DNA of 64,000 nucleotides from the NCBI RefSeq assembly GCF_016802725.1, contig NC_052667.1, positions 24,574,346-24,638,345 on the forward strand, given 5' to 3'. This DNA is from Solenopsis invicta (lineage: Eukaryota > Arthropoda > Insecta > Hymenoptera > Formicidae). A program made the position numbers and the translations under genes. The notes under the pieces were generated by a model. That model made no database searches and had not been told where the DNA came from. It was given only the letters and a program-made list of their open reading frames with translations. Of the stretch, positions 49,917 through 63,203 are shown in pieces (position 1 is the stretch's first letter; every line of letters begins with the position of its first letter).

Positions 49917-52900
49917 TCACAGCATCATGTTATCCTTGCTGGTTAAACTACTCAGAAGTATGCGTTCGTTGGTGAAAGGTGCATCTAAAAAAATCAATAC
50001 ATGAGCACTTACATTATATAATAATATGTTTTATAAGAAAAAGTTTACATGAAATAAAGAATAAAACGAGAGACGGAACAGAAATCTAATTTTCCAGCGG
50101 ATAATAATTTATCTTACTATGAAAAATGCACGAACTACCTAAACAACATGAAACATTGCAGCAATATTGCAGTAACGTTGTTGCAATATTACTGCTACCT
50201 GGGTAAAATCGATCAATTCAGTTCTTTTGTGCAATTACTAGAACAGGCTCACTTTATGTGCATTATGCTAAATTTGCCATTCAAGTTATTTGATAATTTG
50301 AATAATAGTATACTACTGCAAAGTGGGTGGAACTGTCAGTCCTTACGTCATCTAGATGTAAAGAGTTACTCTCGCTAAAGATTAAAAATTTAAAGATTTA
50401 TATGTATACTAAGAGGTGTGTGAGTTCAAACTCGCGACAAACCTGTCTCTTACGAGTTTATCGCTGTCACACATCTGACACAAATATGCAAATCACATAA
50501 TAAAATAATTTCTCGTTATTTCCAATATATTCAATATACTCTTAGCACCTATGCATTCTTAAAACTTACCTAATTGGTACCATTCGTCCTTATATCCTGC
50601 ATCCGCTCTAGCAGAGTTCAACGCGTAACGAATCGCGATTGCAATTACGTAACTCATGCAAAGCGGAGGTTCACCAGTCGCTGTAATAAAATTTTCACAA
50701 TTAATGGATTAATAAATTTCCAATTTTTTAAATTCTGTCAGATCTTTCATGACGGGACAGTTTTTTTTTAGTTCTTTTGTAGTGAAGAAAATGGTGAGGA
50801 AAAATTGTAAATTTTTAAGAACTTTGCATTTATGTAAATTTTGTTTGATCTCACTTAAACACTTGACTTTATTAAATTTTAATACATTAATAAAACTAAA
50901 TGTTAAGAAACCCATTAAATTCTCAAAATAGTTTCAAAATTTTGACAAGGAGATATAGACAAGTATAGACATTATAGACAAGTTAATGTATGTGTATATG
51001 TAGAAAATATTTAGTTCTTTCTTTTTATGACAAATAGAAGGATTCAAATATAAAAATATTAATAAAGTTTCCATAATATTACCTTTCGATCGAAGAACAC
51101 CCGTTGGGTTAGGCGCGTTTTTACGGAGAGATACGCGAAAGTCCTCAGGAATATCCTTCACTCCTGGCGGTTTGTAGTTCTATACGAACAAAAATAGAAT
51201 ACTTCTAATAATACTCAATAACTCATGTCAGTACCTATAATATCACAGCGGTTGTATCATAGCGTTATTAGCTTTATCAATATTCAATTAAAGCAACGTA
51301 CCCAGGTTCTATCAGTGGTTAACATTCCTGTTTTAGGATTATACACCAGTTCTTCAGAAGTCCAGTACCCTATTCCCATCACAAAAGCCCCCTCCGCCTG
51401 GCCGATGTCGATTTCTGGATTCATGCTAGTTCCAGCGTCTTCCATCAAATCAACCCTTCTGATAATATGCTGGCCTGTCAAGAGATCGATCTCAACTTCA
51501 GCAATAGTAACACCATAAATGGGATAAGGTTTGATTTCATCATCCTTTGTCGACGCGTACCTGAAGAGGTAAGTGCAATGTGTAACTATTAGTGAAACGT
51601 GCAATAACAAAATTTTTCACATCTTGTGAATTCCGTAAATATATAAATTAAAGTTACTTCACTTAAAAAAGAAGTGTTTATTTTTTTATATTAAAATGTT
51701 TTTTCTACCTCCATTTTTTAAATACTTAAAAATACTTTAATTTTAACAGTATTTATATTTAAAATATTTTAAACTAAAACAAAACGTTGAACTGAAAAAC
51801 GTTTAAAACTAAAGTGTTTAACAATTTAAAAAAATTTAACGTTTCAAATTTAAATACCGTTTAAAATTAAAACATTTTTAAGTATTTATTTAAAAAGCAG
51901 AGACAGACATAAAACAGTTTTAATGTCTTAAAATTAAATACATCTTTTTTTGTTGTTATTTATCAAAAGCAAATTGAAATTATTAATATAACAACATTAT
52001 TAAAATTCAGATACGAAATAGTACAATTCAAATACGAAATATTTAAATTGTTTTCATTAAAATCTACTAATTTATACAAAAAATGTGATAATTACTTTTA
52101 TGAATGAATAAATGATATTTTTGGCAAGATATCAGTGTTCGATGATAATGCTTGCATGATAAAATGTATTATTATAATAGAATGCAACTAAAAAAAGAAG
52201 ACGTGTTTCATTTAGACGGTATAACGTTTTATTTTTCTGTCTCTGTTATTTTAAATACTTAAAAATGTATTTTAGTGTTTAAAGGTGTTTAGAGTTAAAA
52301 TATAAAAATGTTTATTCCTGAAATCTGTTAAGAACTTTAAACATTCTAGTGTTACAAATATAAAAACATTTAAAACTACAACATTTTTAAGTATTAAAAA
52401 AAAACAGAAACAAAAGTAAAACATTTTAATATTTTAAAAATAAACACTTGTGTTTTGAGTGTGATAATATTTACATATAACGCGCGCATAACTCAACATC
52501 CTTTTGATATGCGGTAAAAACGAGTTCCTGCCAGCTTGGGTTCTTCATGTCTTTTTTTATCGGTTCCAGTCTCTTCAGGATTTCCTTGCAGCACTGAATG
52601 GTGGCCTAAAATCAATAAAACCAATGTTTTCATTATTCCAGTACTACGTACGCATTACGTAATCTTCCAAAGCGTAAGTGAGTAAATTCAGTTCTCACAT
52701 AAGCACAAGTATCGCTAGCAACACTGCCTCCAGTAACCGAGTTGTTAGGTGCTATTATATTATTGGTTGGTTTGACGCTGATTAAACTTATATCGATACC
52801 CAAAGTGTGAGCCGCCACTTGCGCGACCTAAAAAGAATATACTTTTCATACAAATGGAAATAAATACAAGCAATTAATTAACCGTTTTTCCTATACTACA

Positions 52901-55900
52901 AAAAATCGTTGAGTTAAACGAGAATCTACGAGTGTTCTTGAAATAAAATTTCAAACACTTTAAAAATTCGAAATCTAATTTTTTCTTTCCATTCAATTTA
53001 ATCACATACAATGAACTTATTAATTATTATGTTAATTATTTAAAAAAATATTTTCTTGCTTTTAGTAAAATAAATTAGAAAATAAAGTTTATTCACGACG
53101 TACCTTGGTATTTATACCTTGACCGCACTCGATTCCACCGTGCGACACGCAAACCGTACCGTCGCGAGCGCATACCGACACCATAGCATTGAACTGACCA
53201 TAGTACCAAAATGGATATTTCATTGGTACTAGGGCAATACCCTTTTTCTTCCAGCGATTCTCGTTGTTGAACGTTTCAACGGCCCGCTTCCGCATCTCGT
53301 AATCAGCCGACTTCGACAAATCCTTTATCATGGCTTCTAACGGGGGTTTATCCACGTCGTTCATATTCGCCAATCTGACTTGTACCGGATCCTTTTTCGT
53401 CGCTGCCGCAATGTGCTCCATTATGTTCTCGATCATGGCTAGTCCTTCCGTAGATCCCGGCGCTCGACAGTACGTGTTGGATGGTATATCGGTTCGCACC
53501 TCGAATCCATTCAACGTCCAAGTGTCGCTCGCGTAACAGCTGCAAATAATCGGTAACAATTTTTAACGTACATACCAACTTGAAAAATTAATAAGATTGG
53601 TAAGACACTTAAAGAAATATTTTAGCAGTAAATTTTAACACTAATTTTTTAATTACAAGTAACTATTTATTTTTAAAAAATCCTGAATCTAAAAAATTAA
53701 TTTATTACATTTAATAAAAGTATTAAAATTCTATGCTGAATTTTGTCATAACATCGATTTTTTCTCTTTCTTTTTTCTCCCCTGCAAATTTTCAGTGTAT
53801 AATGTAGATTAGTAATAATTTTGTAATCAATTTAATTTATTGGTAAAAATTACCTTATCATTTGCTTCAAAAAAATGTAGATTTTTATATTTTGTTTAAA
53901 TTAATAAAGAATGATTGACGTTAAAAATTAACACTGAGATTGTGTTTGAACATATATTTTTATTACATGTGTATAATTGTTATATTAATTTATTTTTTGA
54001 TACTTGCTTTTCCATATGATGCACTGTGACCCAAGCGATAGGTTCATTGAAGTTGCAACCGGCGTTACCCCAGTGTTTCGAGTCGAGAGATTGAATAACT
54101 CCTTCGTTGTCTATCGCGACTTCGTATTCTTGGCGCGTAGCACATCTTTTCCCCTGATATTGCATATTGCTTTCGAGAGACGTAATGAATCGCGCTGGGC
54201 GATTCAGTTTGTGAGACACCAACGCGCAGGACAATGAGACAAACGAGTTTCGCGAGCCTTTCCCTCCATATCCTCCCCCAATTCGCCTCACCTGGACATT
54301 GATACTGCACAAGTTCAATTTACGCGATTACTACGATAATTCAATTTGTATAGAAAAATTCTTTCCATTAATCTTATTGAATTCATTTCTTTATAGAACA
54401 GATTGAAACGTCTCTACTTTGATTAATTCTTGTTTTTACATTGTTTTATTAACTTGACAACTTTTACACTGTCCAAACTACATTGTAGATTTAGTATTAA
54501 TTTTTCATAGTATGAAATTTCATTATAAATTACTGCAGCTTAATTTTTTTTAGGAGAGTGTAAGCATGTATTTCTGCATAGATTGTTTCAATTATAATAA
54601 ATAAAGTTTAATAATACTTCTTCAAGTTGTAAAAGGTTAACGAATTACCTATTATGTTTAACGCCCAAACAATTCGCAATCATGACTTGAGTGAGATCAA
54701 CCCATTGCGACGTTGGATAGACGTCCATACCATCTTCTGTGGGAATGCATACGCAGCTCTGAGTCTCCATGAAGTAGTGATATTGACTGCCACATTGGAA
54801 AACACCTTTTATTGTTTGTTTAACATTATTTCCTGTAAAAGGATGAGAAAAGTTAAGAAAGAATTAACGCCTTTTTACGATAAGTTATTTGTAGCTTTGA
54901 TACTTAACAGCTTAATTTGCTATTCTAGTTAGCCAAACTTGAGAAAAACATATTTTGTCAAGTAACAAATTTATTTTAGCAGAAAAACGATAATTTGGTG
55001 CAAAATTTAATAATTAATTTCATATTGGCAAGAGGTTAATATAAAGACTATTTTGAACTGAGTATTTTCCATACGACTTTTAGTACAGTTTTATTACAAT
55101 AAACTGTATAAAATTATTTAATTGTATGTCAAAATAGTTGAAAAAGCATATTAATTTGAAATAAAATTATTAAATTCAAAGGCGTATTGCTTAGGGAATA
55201 TACGATTTCTAGAGATGTAATGAAGGGATACAGAACAATGCAAGTAATACAAATTTCTCTATTTATGTGCTGATGGTTGTTTTTAATTTTTATGTTTAAT
55301 AATTGTGATCAAAAAATTTTAGTGCAAATTTCTTCTCAAGCATTAATGCCTACCTTTTTTTTTCGCTGGAGTTCTGATGCTTTGCAAGAATCTGGTATCG
55401 TCCTTCGCGGCGAGCGCATCCTCAATAGTTATCATTGGTTGCCTCTTAAGTGTTTCGCTATAATTGATCTTAACTAATTTTGCAGCTTCATTGGCCAGAT
55501 TGTGCGTTTCGGCGGCGATCACGCCGATCGGTTGACCCGCGTAAAGAACATCCTCTTCGGCAAATAACAACTCGTCATTCATGAACATTAGTGGAAACAG
55601 CTGACAGGCGACCGAAATGCACAGATTCTTGCCGGGTACGTCTTTGGCGCTGTAGAACGCCACTACTCCCTTCATAGCAAGTGCCTTGCTCGCATCTATG
55701 CTTTCTATCTTGCCGTTACTAACAGTCGTAAGTACGAAAGCGCAAAATACTTCTCTGGGATACGGAGGTAGATCGTTGCAATACTGAGCCTCGCCTGATG
55801 TTTGCTGGATAGCCTCCAACTTTACAATAGGTTTGGTCACTGGCCATATATTTTTGTCTGTCTCATAATCTTGCATTCCTAGAATTTTTTTGTTAAAGCA

Positions 55901-58900
55901 ATTAAAATTATCTTTTAGCAACGTTATAATTGTTTAAATTAAAGCCAATTTGATCCTTCGAGAAAGATAAATTTTTGAAAATTGTTTTTAATGATTTGTA
56001 CCTGAAGAGAGACCTCGTTCTAGTATGGAGCCTCCACTACGAAGTTTTGAATTCAACTTGTTCGGTTTGATGCTCAATATAAATTTATAGAATAATCCTT
56101 CTGCGAGTGTCTTACGGAATTCCGGCGAATAATCCGGCAGCACGTGATCGGGTTGTAATTCATTATGCAACGTTTTCAACGCTGTCTTTAGCACTTGCTT
56201 GTCATAGATGGATTTACCCACCAGCAGTTGCTCCGTCTCTGTTGCGTGTAAGAAATGTTCGTTGATACCACCGAAGAGAATGTTAGGTTTCTCCAGCACC
56301 TTTTCGTGAAATATTGCGAATATATTAGACAAGTGATTAATGGTAGCATTAATAATTCCAAAGCATTTCATTACCTTGCCGCCGGCGTCGAGTTTGAAAA
56401 GGAAGCCGGCGTTGACGTGAGCATGGGCGTTCTGAGCTCTAGGCATGATCTTGTACGACCTGTATTCGTAATCGTCGGTTAGTGCTGGCAACACCACGCT
56501 GTAAACGATCTTGTGGCGCATGTCTATCTTCAAAAAGTCCTGCAGCATCACGCTCTTTTTGGCACCCGGTGCCTCGAGGATATAAATTTTAGTGCCGGCG
56601 GTCTCCAGCATTAAGAACAGATCGGACGGAAACTCGTGGTGCGCGTGTTTGATCATCAGATTGCCGGCTATGCTGCCCATGTTGCGCACGGGCACGCTGG
56701 CTATCAGATCGATATGGTGGGCAAGATGATGTAAGTATTTGAATCCTTTCTCAGACGAATACTTCTGGAAGGTTTCCATCGCCATAGTCAGGGATATGTT
56801 TCCGCCCAGGATTAGAGAATTATTAGTCTTTTCGATGTGACGCAGGTCTGAGATGTCGTTTATATCGATGCAAAGGTCGGTTTTATTCGTCCGATAAACA
56901 CCTATGTAATTATATTCTCTCAGTATTGTGTACCTTTTTATTTATTTTATAGATTCATAATAAGAACTGCTTACATTATTCCATATTGATTGTTCTTTGA
57001 AATTATCAAAAATTCTGAAGTTTATTTTAATGTCGCATGTGTGCGCGATCGCTATCATTTAAGCGCAATGCTTATTTACTAAATAGGAATAATAAATGCA
57101 CGAGATGTTTTATATTTCCGTACTATTTTTTTAATTATTTATTTATTAATAGAAAAGATGAAATGTTATATTTTTGACTCCGTATTTGAATACCAGAAAT
57201 ATATTTCCATTTGGCAAAATTATGTAAATTAATATTGATTTTTTTTTTAAAGCATTGTAAATTTATACAAAAAATTGCCTTATCAATAATATATTATAAA
57301 TGTTGTGACAAGAATTATATTATTATTTTTGGTAAAATTTTAACAGATATGAAAATTTATTAAATTGTCATGTACACTTTCAATCTTTTTTATCACTTTG
57401 TCCCTATGTCGCACAAATTGAAATCGAATTACCATGCGCTGTATTTCCGCCATATAGTATGTACGTTGCATCTGGCTTCTGTCGAAATACCGCGAATAGA
57501 TTCTCGATCGAATAAACTTTATAGAATTCCGCGCCGTCCGCCAACTTTATATCCACCGTTTTTGCATCTGAGATGTGTTTATCGCATTTGTTTCTGCATG
57601 GCATTCCGCTCTTCGGGCAGGTTTTCACTTTGTAAATTTCCTGGCAAATTTATTATTTTATTCACGATTACGTTTAGAAAATATGACAGTTTTCCATAAT
57701 ATATCAATAAGAAATAACAGCTACAGTTGTCTATGCATAAAAATTAATAAATTATTTTGTATGAAACTAGAGATGCGGAATTCTGTATGAAAATAGATTT
57801 AAATATAAAACAACAAACTCGAGATTATAAAATTGTAACTTTTACGGATGAAATAAAATATTTTAACGCCAAACCTCGATATCACGAATGTCCTTCGCCA
57901 GTTGTGAGGTTGCATCGATGGCATATCCCTTAAATGCGTCTAATATTGGGCGATAGCCTGTACACCGGCAGATGTTACTACCGAAAGAATTTTCAATTTC
58001 CTTCATAGTCAATTTCTTGTTCTGCACAAGGCTGAAAATTACAATAATAAAATGCATGCATATTGTATGAAATTGTATTATACCTTAAGGGGATGCTAAA
58101 GTCGTTCTTTTTTACCGACCGAATGTTAATTTTCGGGCATGCCGTTCTTCTAATTGTATTTACAGATTTAAAAATCCTTTTCCACAATTAAAGTATAGAC
58201 AGTAATGTATAATGGACGCTATATAAGGATAATGAAAACGAAAAAAATTGGAAAATTATTCTCAATTTTTTTTGTTTTCCTTATCCTTATATAGCGTCCA
58301 TTATACATTACTGTCTATACTTTAATTATGGAAAAGGATTTTTAAATCTGTAAATACAATTAGAAGAACGGCATGCCCAAAAATTAATGTTCGGTCGGTA
58401 AAAAAGGACGACTTTAGCATCACCTTAAGGGAAGTGTAACTTTGTATTGCATTTTGCACGTATAACTAAAAATATGAATATAAAATAATATTACACAGAT
58501 TTTATAATAATATTGGTTTTTATTAAATAAAGTGTCGACCAAGCAATGCCTTTGATCTTCTCATTGGATCGTTTATTAAATGTTATTTAGATATCCTTTG
58601 CTACAAGTACTGTGATTAAAATATTTTGAAAGTATAAAAAACTAAACTAAACATTTCCATTAATTTTTTTCTATAACGTTTTATTTATTGTAACGTTAAA
58701 AGTTTTGAGAATTTTTTGCACATCTGATTGTTACTTTAATGTTGCATTCTTAATTAATTTGTTTACTATACATACCTGTAAAGATTCATTACCATGCCGG
58801 GAGAACAGTATCCACATTGTGAGCCATTCTTCCCAGCTAGCGCGGCTTGAATCGAATGATAACCGTCTCGTCTATTTCCTATACCTTCAATCGTGTGAAT

Positions 58901-60974
58901 TGTCCATCTATGAATTTATTTATGATATTGAATATATTCAATATATAGACATACACGTCTATATGTTCTATATATAGGCATATTTAAAACTTGTATAATT
59001 TTATAATAAAGTTAAGAAAAATGGGAAAAATAAAAAAAATAGAATAAAGTTTAACATGTTAAAAGTTACTTTTTATACAGATAAATCGTGTAATGTCATG
59101 AGCAGTGTTTACCATTATCCGTACAAAATTATCTAGGTAATTATTTTAAAAAATTAATATTATCTTATCATTATATAGATTACATTACACAGTATACTAT
59201 CAGCATCTTTAGCTTAGATAAAAGAAGCTTTATATATTTTTAATTATTTGGATTTTAATTAATCGAATATAAACAACAATGAATTTAAAGTATTATTATT
59301 AGATTGAACCTGCAAGTTACTATTAATTTTAACATAAGAATTTTTTGAAGTTACAGCAATAGATTACATAGATCAAAAACAATAACGCAATAAAAATTAA
59401 CCAAAAATTTTTATAAAAAAACTTTGCTATTTTAATATAAGTTATATAATTTTTCTACATATATTTTTCAACTTTGATTTTTATTGATGTATTAATTGAT
59501 TTAACTAAAGAAAAAAATTTTGTTGTTATTTTGAATTATTTGAAGAACTCTTGCATTTAAGAAATAAAAATTAATAAATAAAAATCTGTTGTTTTTATAT
59601 TCTACATTATTTTTCACAACAACGATATCTTAAAATACTTAAAAGATAAAACAATTTATAATTATATTTTTTATCAAGATAAAATTAAAAATAAATTATC
59701 TTTATCTTATTCAAGATACGTTTACATGTAATTTATCTCATCTTTATCTAGATAAAGATCTTTGAAGTTCTTTAAGCGTAACACTGGATCGCAAGATGAA
59801 TTCTTATTAACTTCTTTAGCATAAAAAGTCTGAGTATAACTTCTAGATCGAACGCATACCCGTCGCAGATTAATATCGGTATGAGACAGGAATTCACAGC
59901 CATTGTCTCGCCCTTGATTTCCGCTGCCACGATACAGGCGCCGCAGCCACCCTCGTGGCACATCGCTTTTGTGCCGCGGAGTTTCGCATAGTCGCGAATG
60001 TAGACATTGAGGGACGTGTCAGCCGGTATATTCCCCGATACTGAAAGCGATAGGATTGTTGTAAAATAGAAATGATTGGTGCGATTTATTTTGCACTGAT
60101 ACAAATCGCATTAGCTACAATTTTGAAGTCGTGATACTTTAAAGTTTGGCAAATCATAATTAAATCTTCACAATTGAATGTTACAGCTTTCGTCGTCACA
60201 TTTAAATTTTCATAACCGAATGTATTTGCTTCTGGAATGTTTTTCTGCGTTATATATTTGTATTACGTATGCATAATTAAATTCTATTTGGTTTTCATCG
60301 TCGAGTAATTAGAACTATTTTTGCCGTTTTATAGAATCGAAACTTTTCTTTCCTTTTTAATCGTATTACAGAAATTTGAACAAATACGTACTTGTATGTG
60401 GCGTTCCATTTAAGGTAAATTTAATGGATTTTTTACCATCCCTAAAAGGAAGCACAGATTAGATTAAATAAAACTGTAGACATTATTATCAAGCGAAGAA
60501 GTATAAATAGCAAGCTATATAAGAGTTTTCTTCATTTACTGTTTTTTAGTATACGATATAATAAGTTAAAAAGTTACATGAATAATAAATAAAATATTAT
60601 TAATTAAATTAATTATTACTTATGTAAAATTAATTATTACGTCAATAACTGTTTATCTTAGAATTTTTGTGGTGAAAAGTATAACACAAGTCTGAATAAT
60701 TTTGTAAAACTTGTCTCAGAATAACAACTGGAGATTAAAATTTACGAATTGACGATTAAAATTTTAACAATCAAATAATTTTACTTTTAAAATTTGTTTT
60801 TGTCTCGTTGCTTTCTGATCGGTTCAATTCATCAATTTACAATCTCCAAATTCTATAACGTGTAATCTAATGCAGGCTTAATAAAACTGCGAGCGGATGT
60901 TTATTTATTGTTTTACGTATAATGTAATAAGTTAGTGTGTATTATGCATTTTTAGCAATAGGGAGAACTTACAT
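49917..60974 (-). CDS. Aldehyde oxidase-like molybdo-flavoenzyme (intact, 17 exons)
   Basis: A 1288-aa member of the xanthine dehydrogenase/aldehyde oxidase family. Exons 2-17: 60392-60441, 59860-60040, 58776-58907, 57875-58031, 57433-57640, 56002-56901, 55354-55878, 54649-54832, 54008-54304, 53104-53539, 52699-52827, 52475-52605, 51302-51560, 51083-51179, 50570-50680, 49917-49984; exon 1 gives only AT of the start codon (60973-60974). Two 2Fe-2S clusters: CHEGGCGAC...NSC, then QCGYCSPGM and CRCTGYRP. FAD domain: YILYGGNTAHG, then NMGSIAGNLMIKHAHH. Molybdopterin domain: GSQYHYFMET, RRIGGGYGGKGSRN, YCRAPGSTEG, GGIECGQGINTK and active-site SKATGEPPL with the catalytic Glu. The FFTGYR NAD motif of xanthine dehydrogenase is absent, favouring an oxidase. 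It is probably a cytosolic homodimer. Substrates are unknown; insect relatives oxidise odorant aldehydes. Confidence 0.95.
51671..52456. mobile_element. AT-rich element with inverted ends in AOX intron 13
   Basis: The ends AAGTGTTTATTTTTTTATAT and (reversed) CAAGTGTTTATTTTTAAAATA form an inverted repeat over roughly 80 bp around an inside of repeated TTTAAAACTAAAA and ACTTAAAAATGT units. No gene was seen. It is probably a MITE-like or foldback repeat; target duplication not resolved. Confidence 0.5.
54006..54007 (-). other. GC donor of AOX intron 10 (GC-AG intron)
   Basis: Exon 10 reads ...CAT ATG GAA AA and is followed by GCAAGTATC; exon 11 starts C TGT TAC after TTTGCAG. Using GC joins in phase as GAA AAC TGT TAC, giving the family-typical ENCY. 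The GT three bases further on would put exon 11 out of frame. Confidence 0.75.
58083..58431. repeat. 349-bp near-perfect palindrome in AOX intron 4
   Basis: The arms of about 155-160 bp (58083-58238 and 58275-58431) are inverted copies with only a few mismatches, around a loop of about 35 nt (AAAAATTGGAAAATTATTCT). CCTTAAGG lies at both outer ends and may be a target duplication or part of the arms. It is likely a foldback MITE; its transcript within the AOX pre-mRNA would fold into a long hairpin. Confidence 0.85.
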
Positions 60975-62767
60975 TATTGTCGACAACGTTCATCAAAGGT
61001 GTCAATGCACGCACTGGTAATCTTTCGTCCGTCGATATATGAGTACACACGAGTTTATCAAATATATGTACACCTTTTAAGAAATACGAAAAAATTAACA
61101 ACTATCAGATATCACAATTTTTCTTCCTTTTAGTGTTACGCAATAATTATAGAAGCAATGATGATGACCCATGGTAATACTGAAGAGTACAGAAACTTTG
61201 AATAAACCTTACATTGATACATTGTAATATTACATGGAAGCTGTGAAATGTTTCTGCAATGTTACTGCAAGCTTGTGACAACGTTAAAACGTTTAGATAT
61301 ATTACTCTTAGAAATATTACGATGTTAGACTGTAGTAATATATATGTTACAGTACAATGTATTTTTTGTTATATTGATACGCGTTGCTACAAATATGCAG
61401 GACGCTGCAAATTTAATAGATAAACTTTACGAATACATAAAGACATTTAATGGAGATAAGAAAAGAACTCTTAACAATTGTATAACTTGGATGAAACTTG
61501 GAAAAATTTACACACCAAATATTTCCTGAGAAGTTGTGCACTGTGTTGTTAAATTACGAGCAAACTAGCAATATGTTAGCCGTCTGCCTGTAATTTGTCA
61601 GTATATGGGACAATACATGTGTCAGCAGCTTGTAAGCAATATACACGATGTAACACGTTCTGCGAGCAAAACTCGTGTAAATCTGTTACAAAGTTTGCAT
61701 ACATATCGCGCGCAAAACTTGCACGCAAGAAATGTTATCTAGATTTATTAATATTTGAACAAGCGTGATATAACTTTTACTTATCACGCAGCACATTTCG
61801 CATTCAAGTAGCTTTTATTAATGCTTTCTAATATAACAAAACTGCTCGTAATGTACTACAAGAGAATTCATATCTTTGTCGTTGTATTTTCACATTGCAT
61901 CTTTTCTGTCTCTGCAGTGAAGCTTGAGCTACACCGTATAAGACCGAGAGGCTTTTAGCAGTGATTCATTTCCACGAACCACCGTGTATCATCACGCAAG
62001 ATTAACACAAGAGAATGAGAATATTAATGATGTTTCTTGTTGCCTCAAGCAATGGCACGTGTTACGCAGCATTGTGAGATTATTTCACGGTAAATGCATA
62101 AAAAGAATTCTACAAGATTGTATGTAATTATGAGGATAATTTAATGTTGCAGCATAATCTTTAAGTCATTACCAAAATTATTGTATAATTTTTGTACATG
62201 AGAATTTCTCATACGTGAGAAGAAAAATTTAAAACAATTAGTGCTAAAGAAAATTTAATAAATTAAATTGAGTGGAAATTAGTGATTTACTTATTACAAT
62301 AAGGGAAATTTGGGCCGATGAAAATATCAAACATAAAGATTAGAAAGACTACATCGATCTACAGCGAATCTTGGTGCCTAATAATTTTTGTTTGAATTTT
62401 TACAATCTTCAGCCCGTACGAACTACACGCTTATCTTTTTTTTTTATCAATGTTTACTTTGATACTGGTGACATCATATGCTATTTTATTTCTTGAACTT
62501 CTCAGTAATAAGGAATAAAAAAAAGATAAAGAACTTGCATCATCGTAGACGTACAGCAATGCAACCATTTAACTTTATATAATATAACAGCTTTCCTCCC
62601 TAAAAAAAAAGAAATAAGAAACAAGAAGATAGAGAATAATAAATAGCACAAACAAGAAGATTTGTTGTGCGCGAATGTGTGTTACAATCAAAAGAATTTT
62701 TAGAAACATTAAAGAAAAAACAGTTTTGTTGAAGCAACTAAAAATAGCTGGACAAATATTTCAAAAT
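60975..62767. other. AOX 5' untranslated exon and upstream region
   Basis: Exon 1 of AOX ends at 60973. Its transcription start is not determined, though the sequence up to about 61060 could be exonic. An in-frame TGA at 60990-60992 excludes an earlier start. Further up I see AT-rich unique DNA and no other gene. Confidence 0.4.
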
Positions 62768-62898
62768 AATTTTGTTGGACCATAAATTAATTATGTAGAA
62801 CGCTTTCAAACTGATTTGTTAGAATATCAAAACATTTTGTAGCACTGCTCAACGTACTTGAGCGTTCTACATAATTATTTTTGTTCAACAAAATTAAT
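62768..62898. repeat. Small inverted repeat with ATTATGTAGAACGCT arms
   Basis: The left arm has AATTATGTAGAACGCT and the right arm AGCGTTCTACATAATTAT. Outer symmetry extends to TTTTGTTG at both ends. A MITE-sized palindrome with no coding role seen. Confidence 0.5.
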
Positions 62899-63114
62899 TT
62901 TAGATTTGTATGTAGTAAATTTTTAGTTACGTTAGTCAACCCTTTCTTTCCATGAGAATGAAAGCTAAAAGGAAAGATACATACGTGCACGGAAAAAGAG
63001 ACTTGCAGTAGCTGTGTGTGATAGTTAATCCTAGATTGCTACGTGCAATTTGTATGACGACCGAGCAATTTTCTCAATGTCAATTTACATAGGCTACAGT
63101 CTACTTGATGCTTT

Positions 63115-63203
63115 TAACGCTTCGAAACACTGTTTAATTGGTCAATTTATAAAATTTTTTGTTCCGATTAGTCAATCAAACACTTCGAAGCATTTGTGAT
63201 GTC
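63115..63203. repeat. Small imperfect palindrome
   Basis: GCTTCGAAACACTGTTTAAT pairs with the reversed AATCAAACACTTCGAAGC around an AT-rich centre. It lies in otherwise featureless DNA. Confidence 0.4.

Noticed and set aside
53330..53536. Plus-strand open frame opposite AOX exon 11
   Set aside because: It is a shadow of a real, conserved exon in the other strand.
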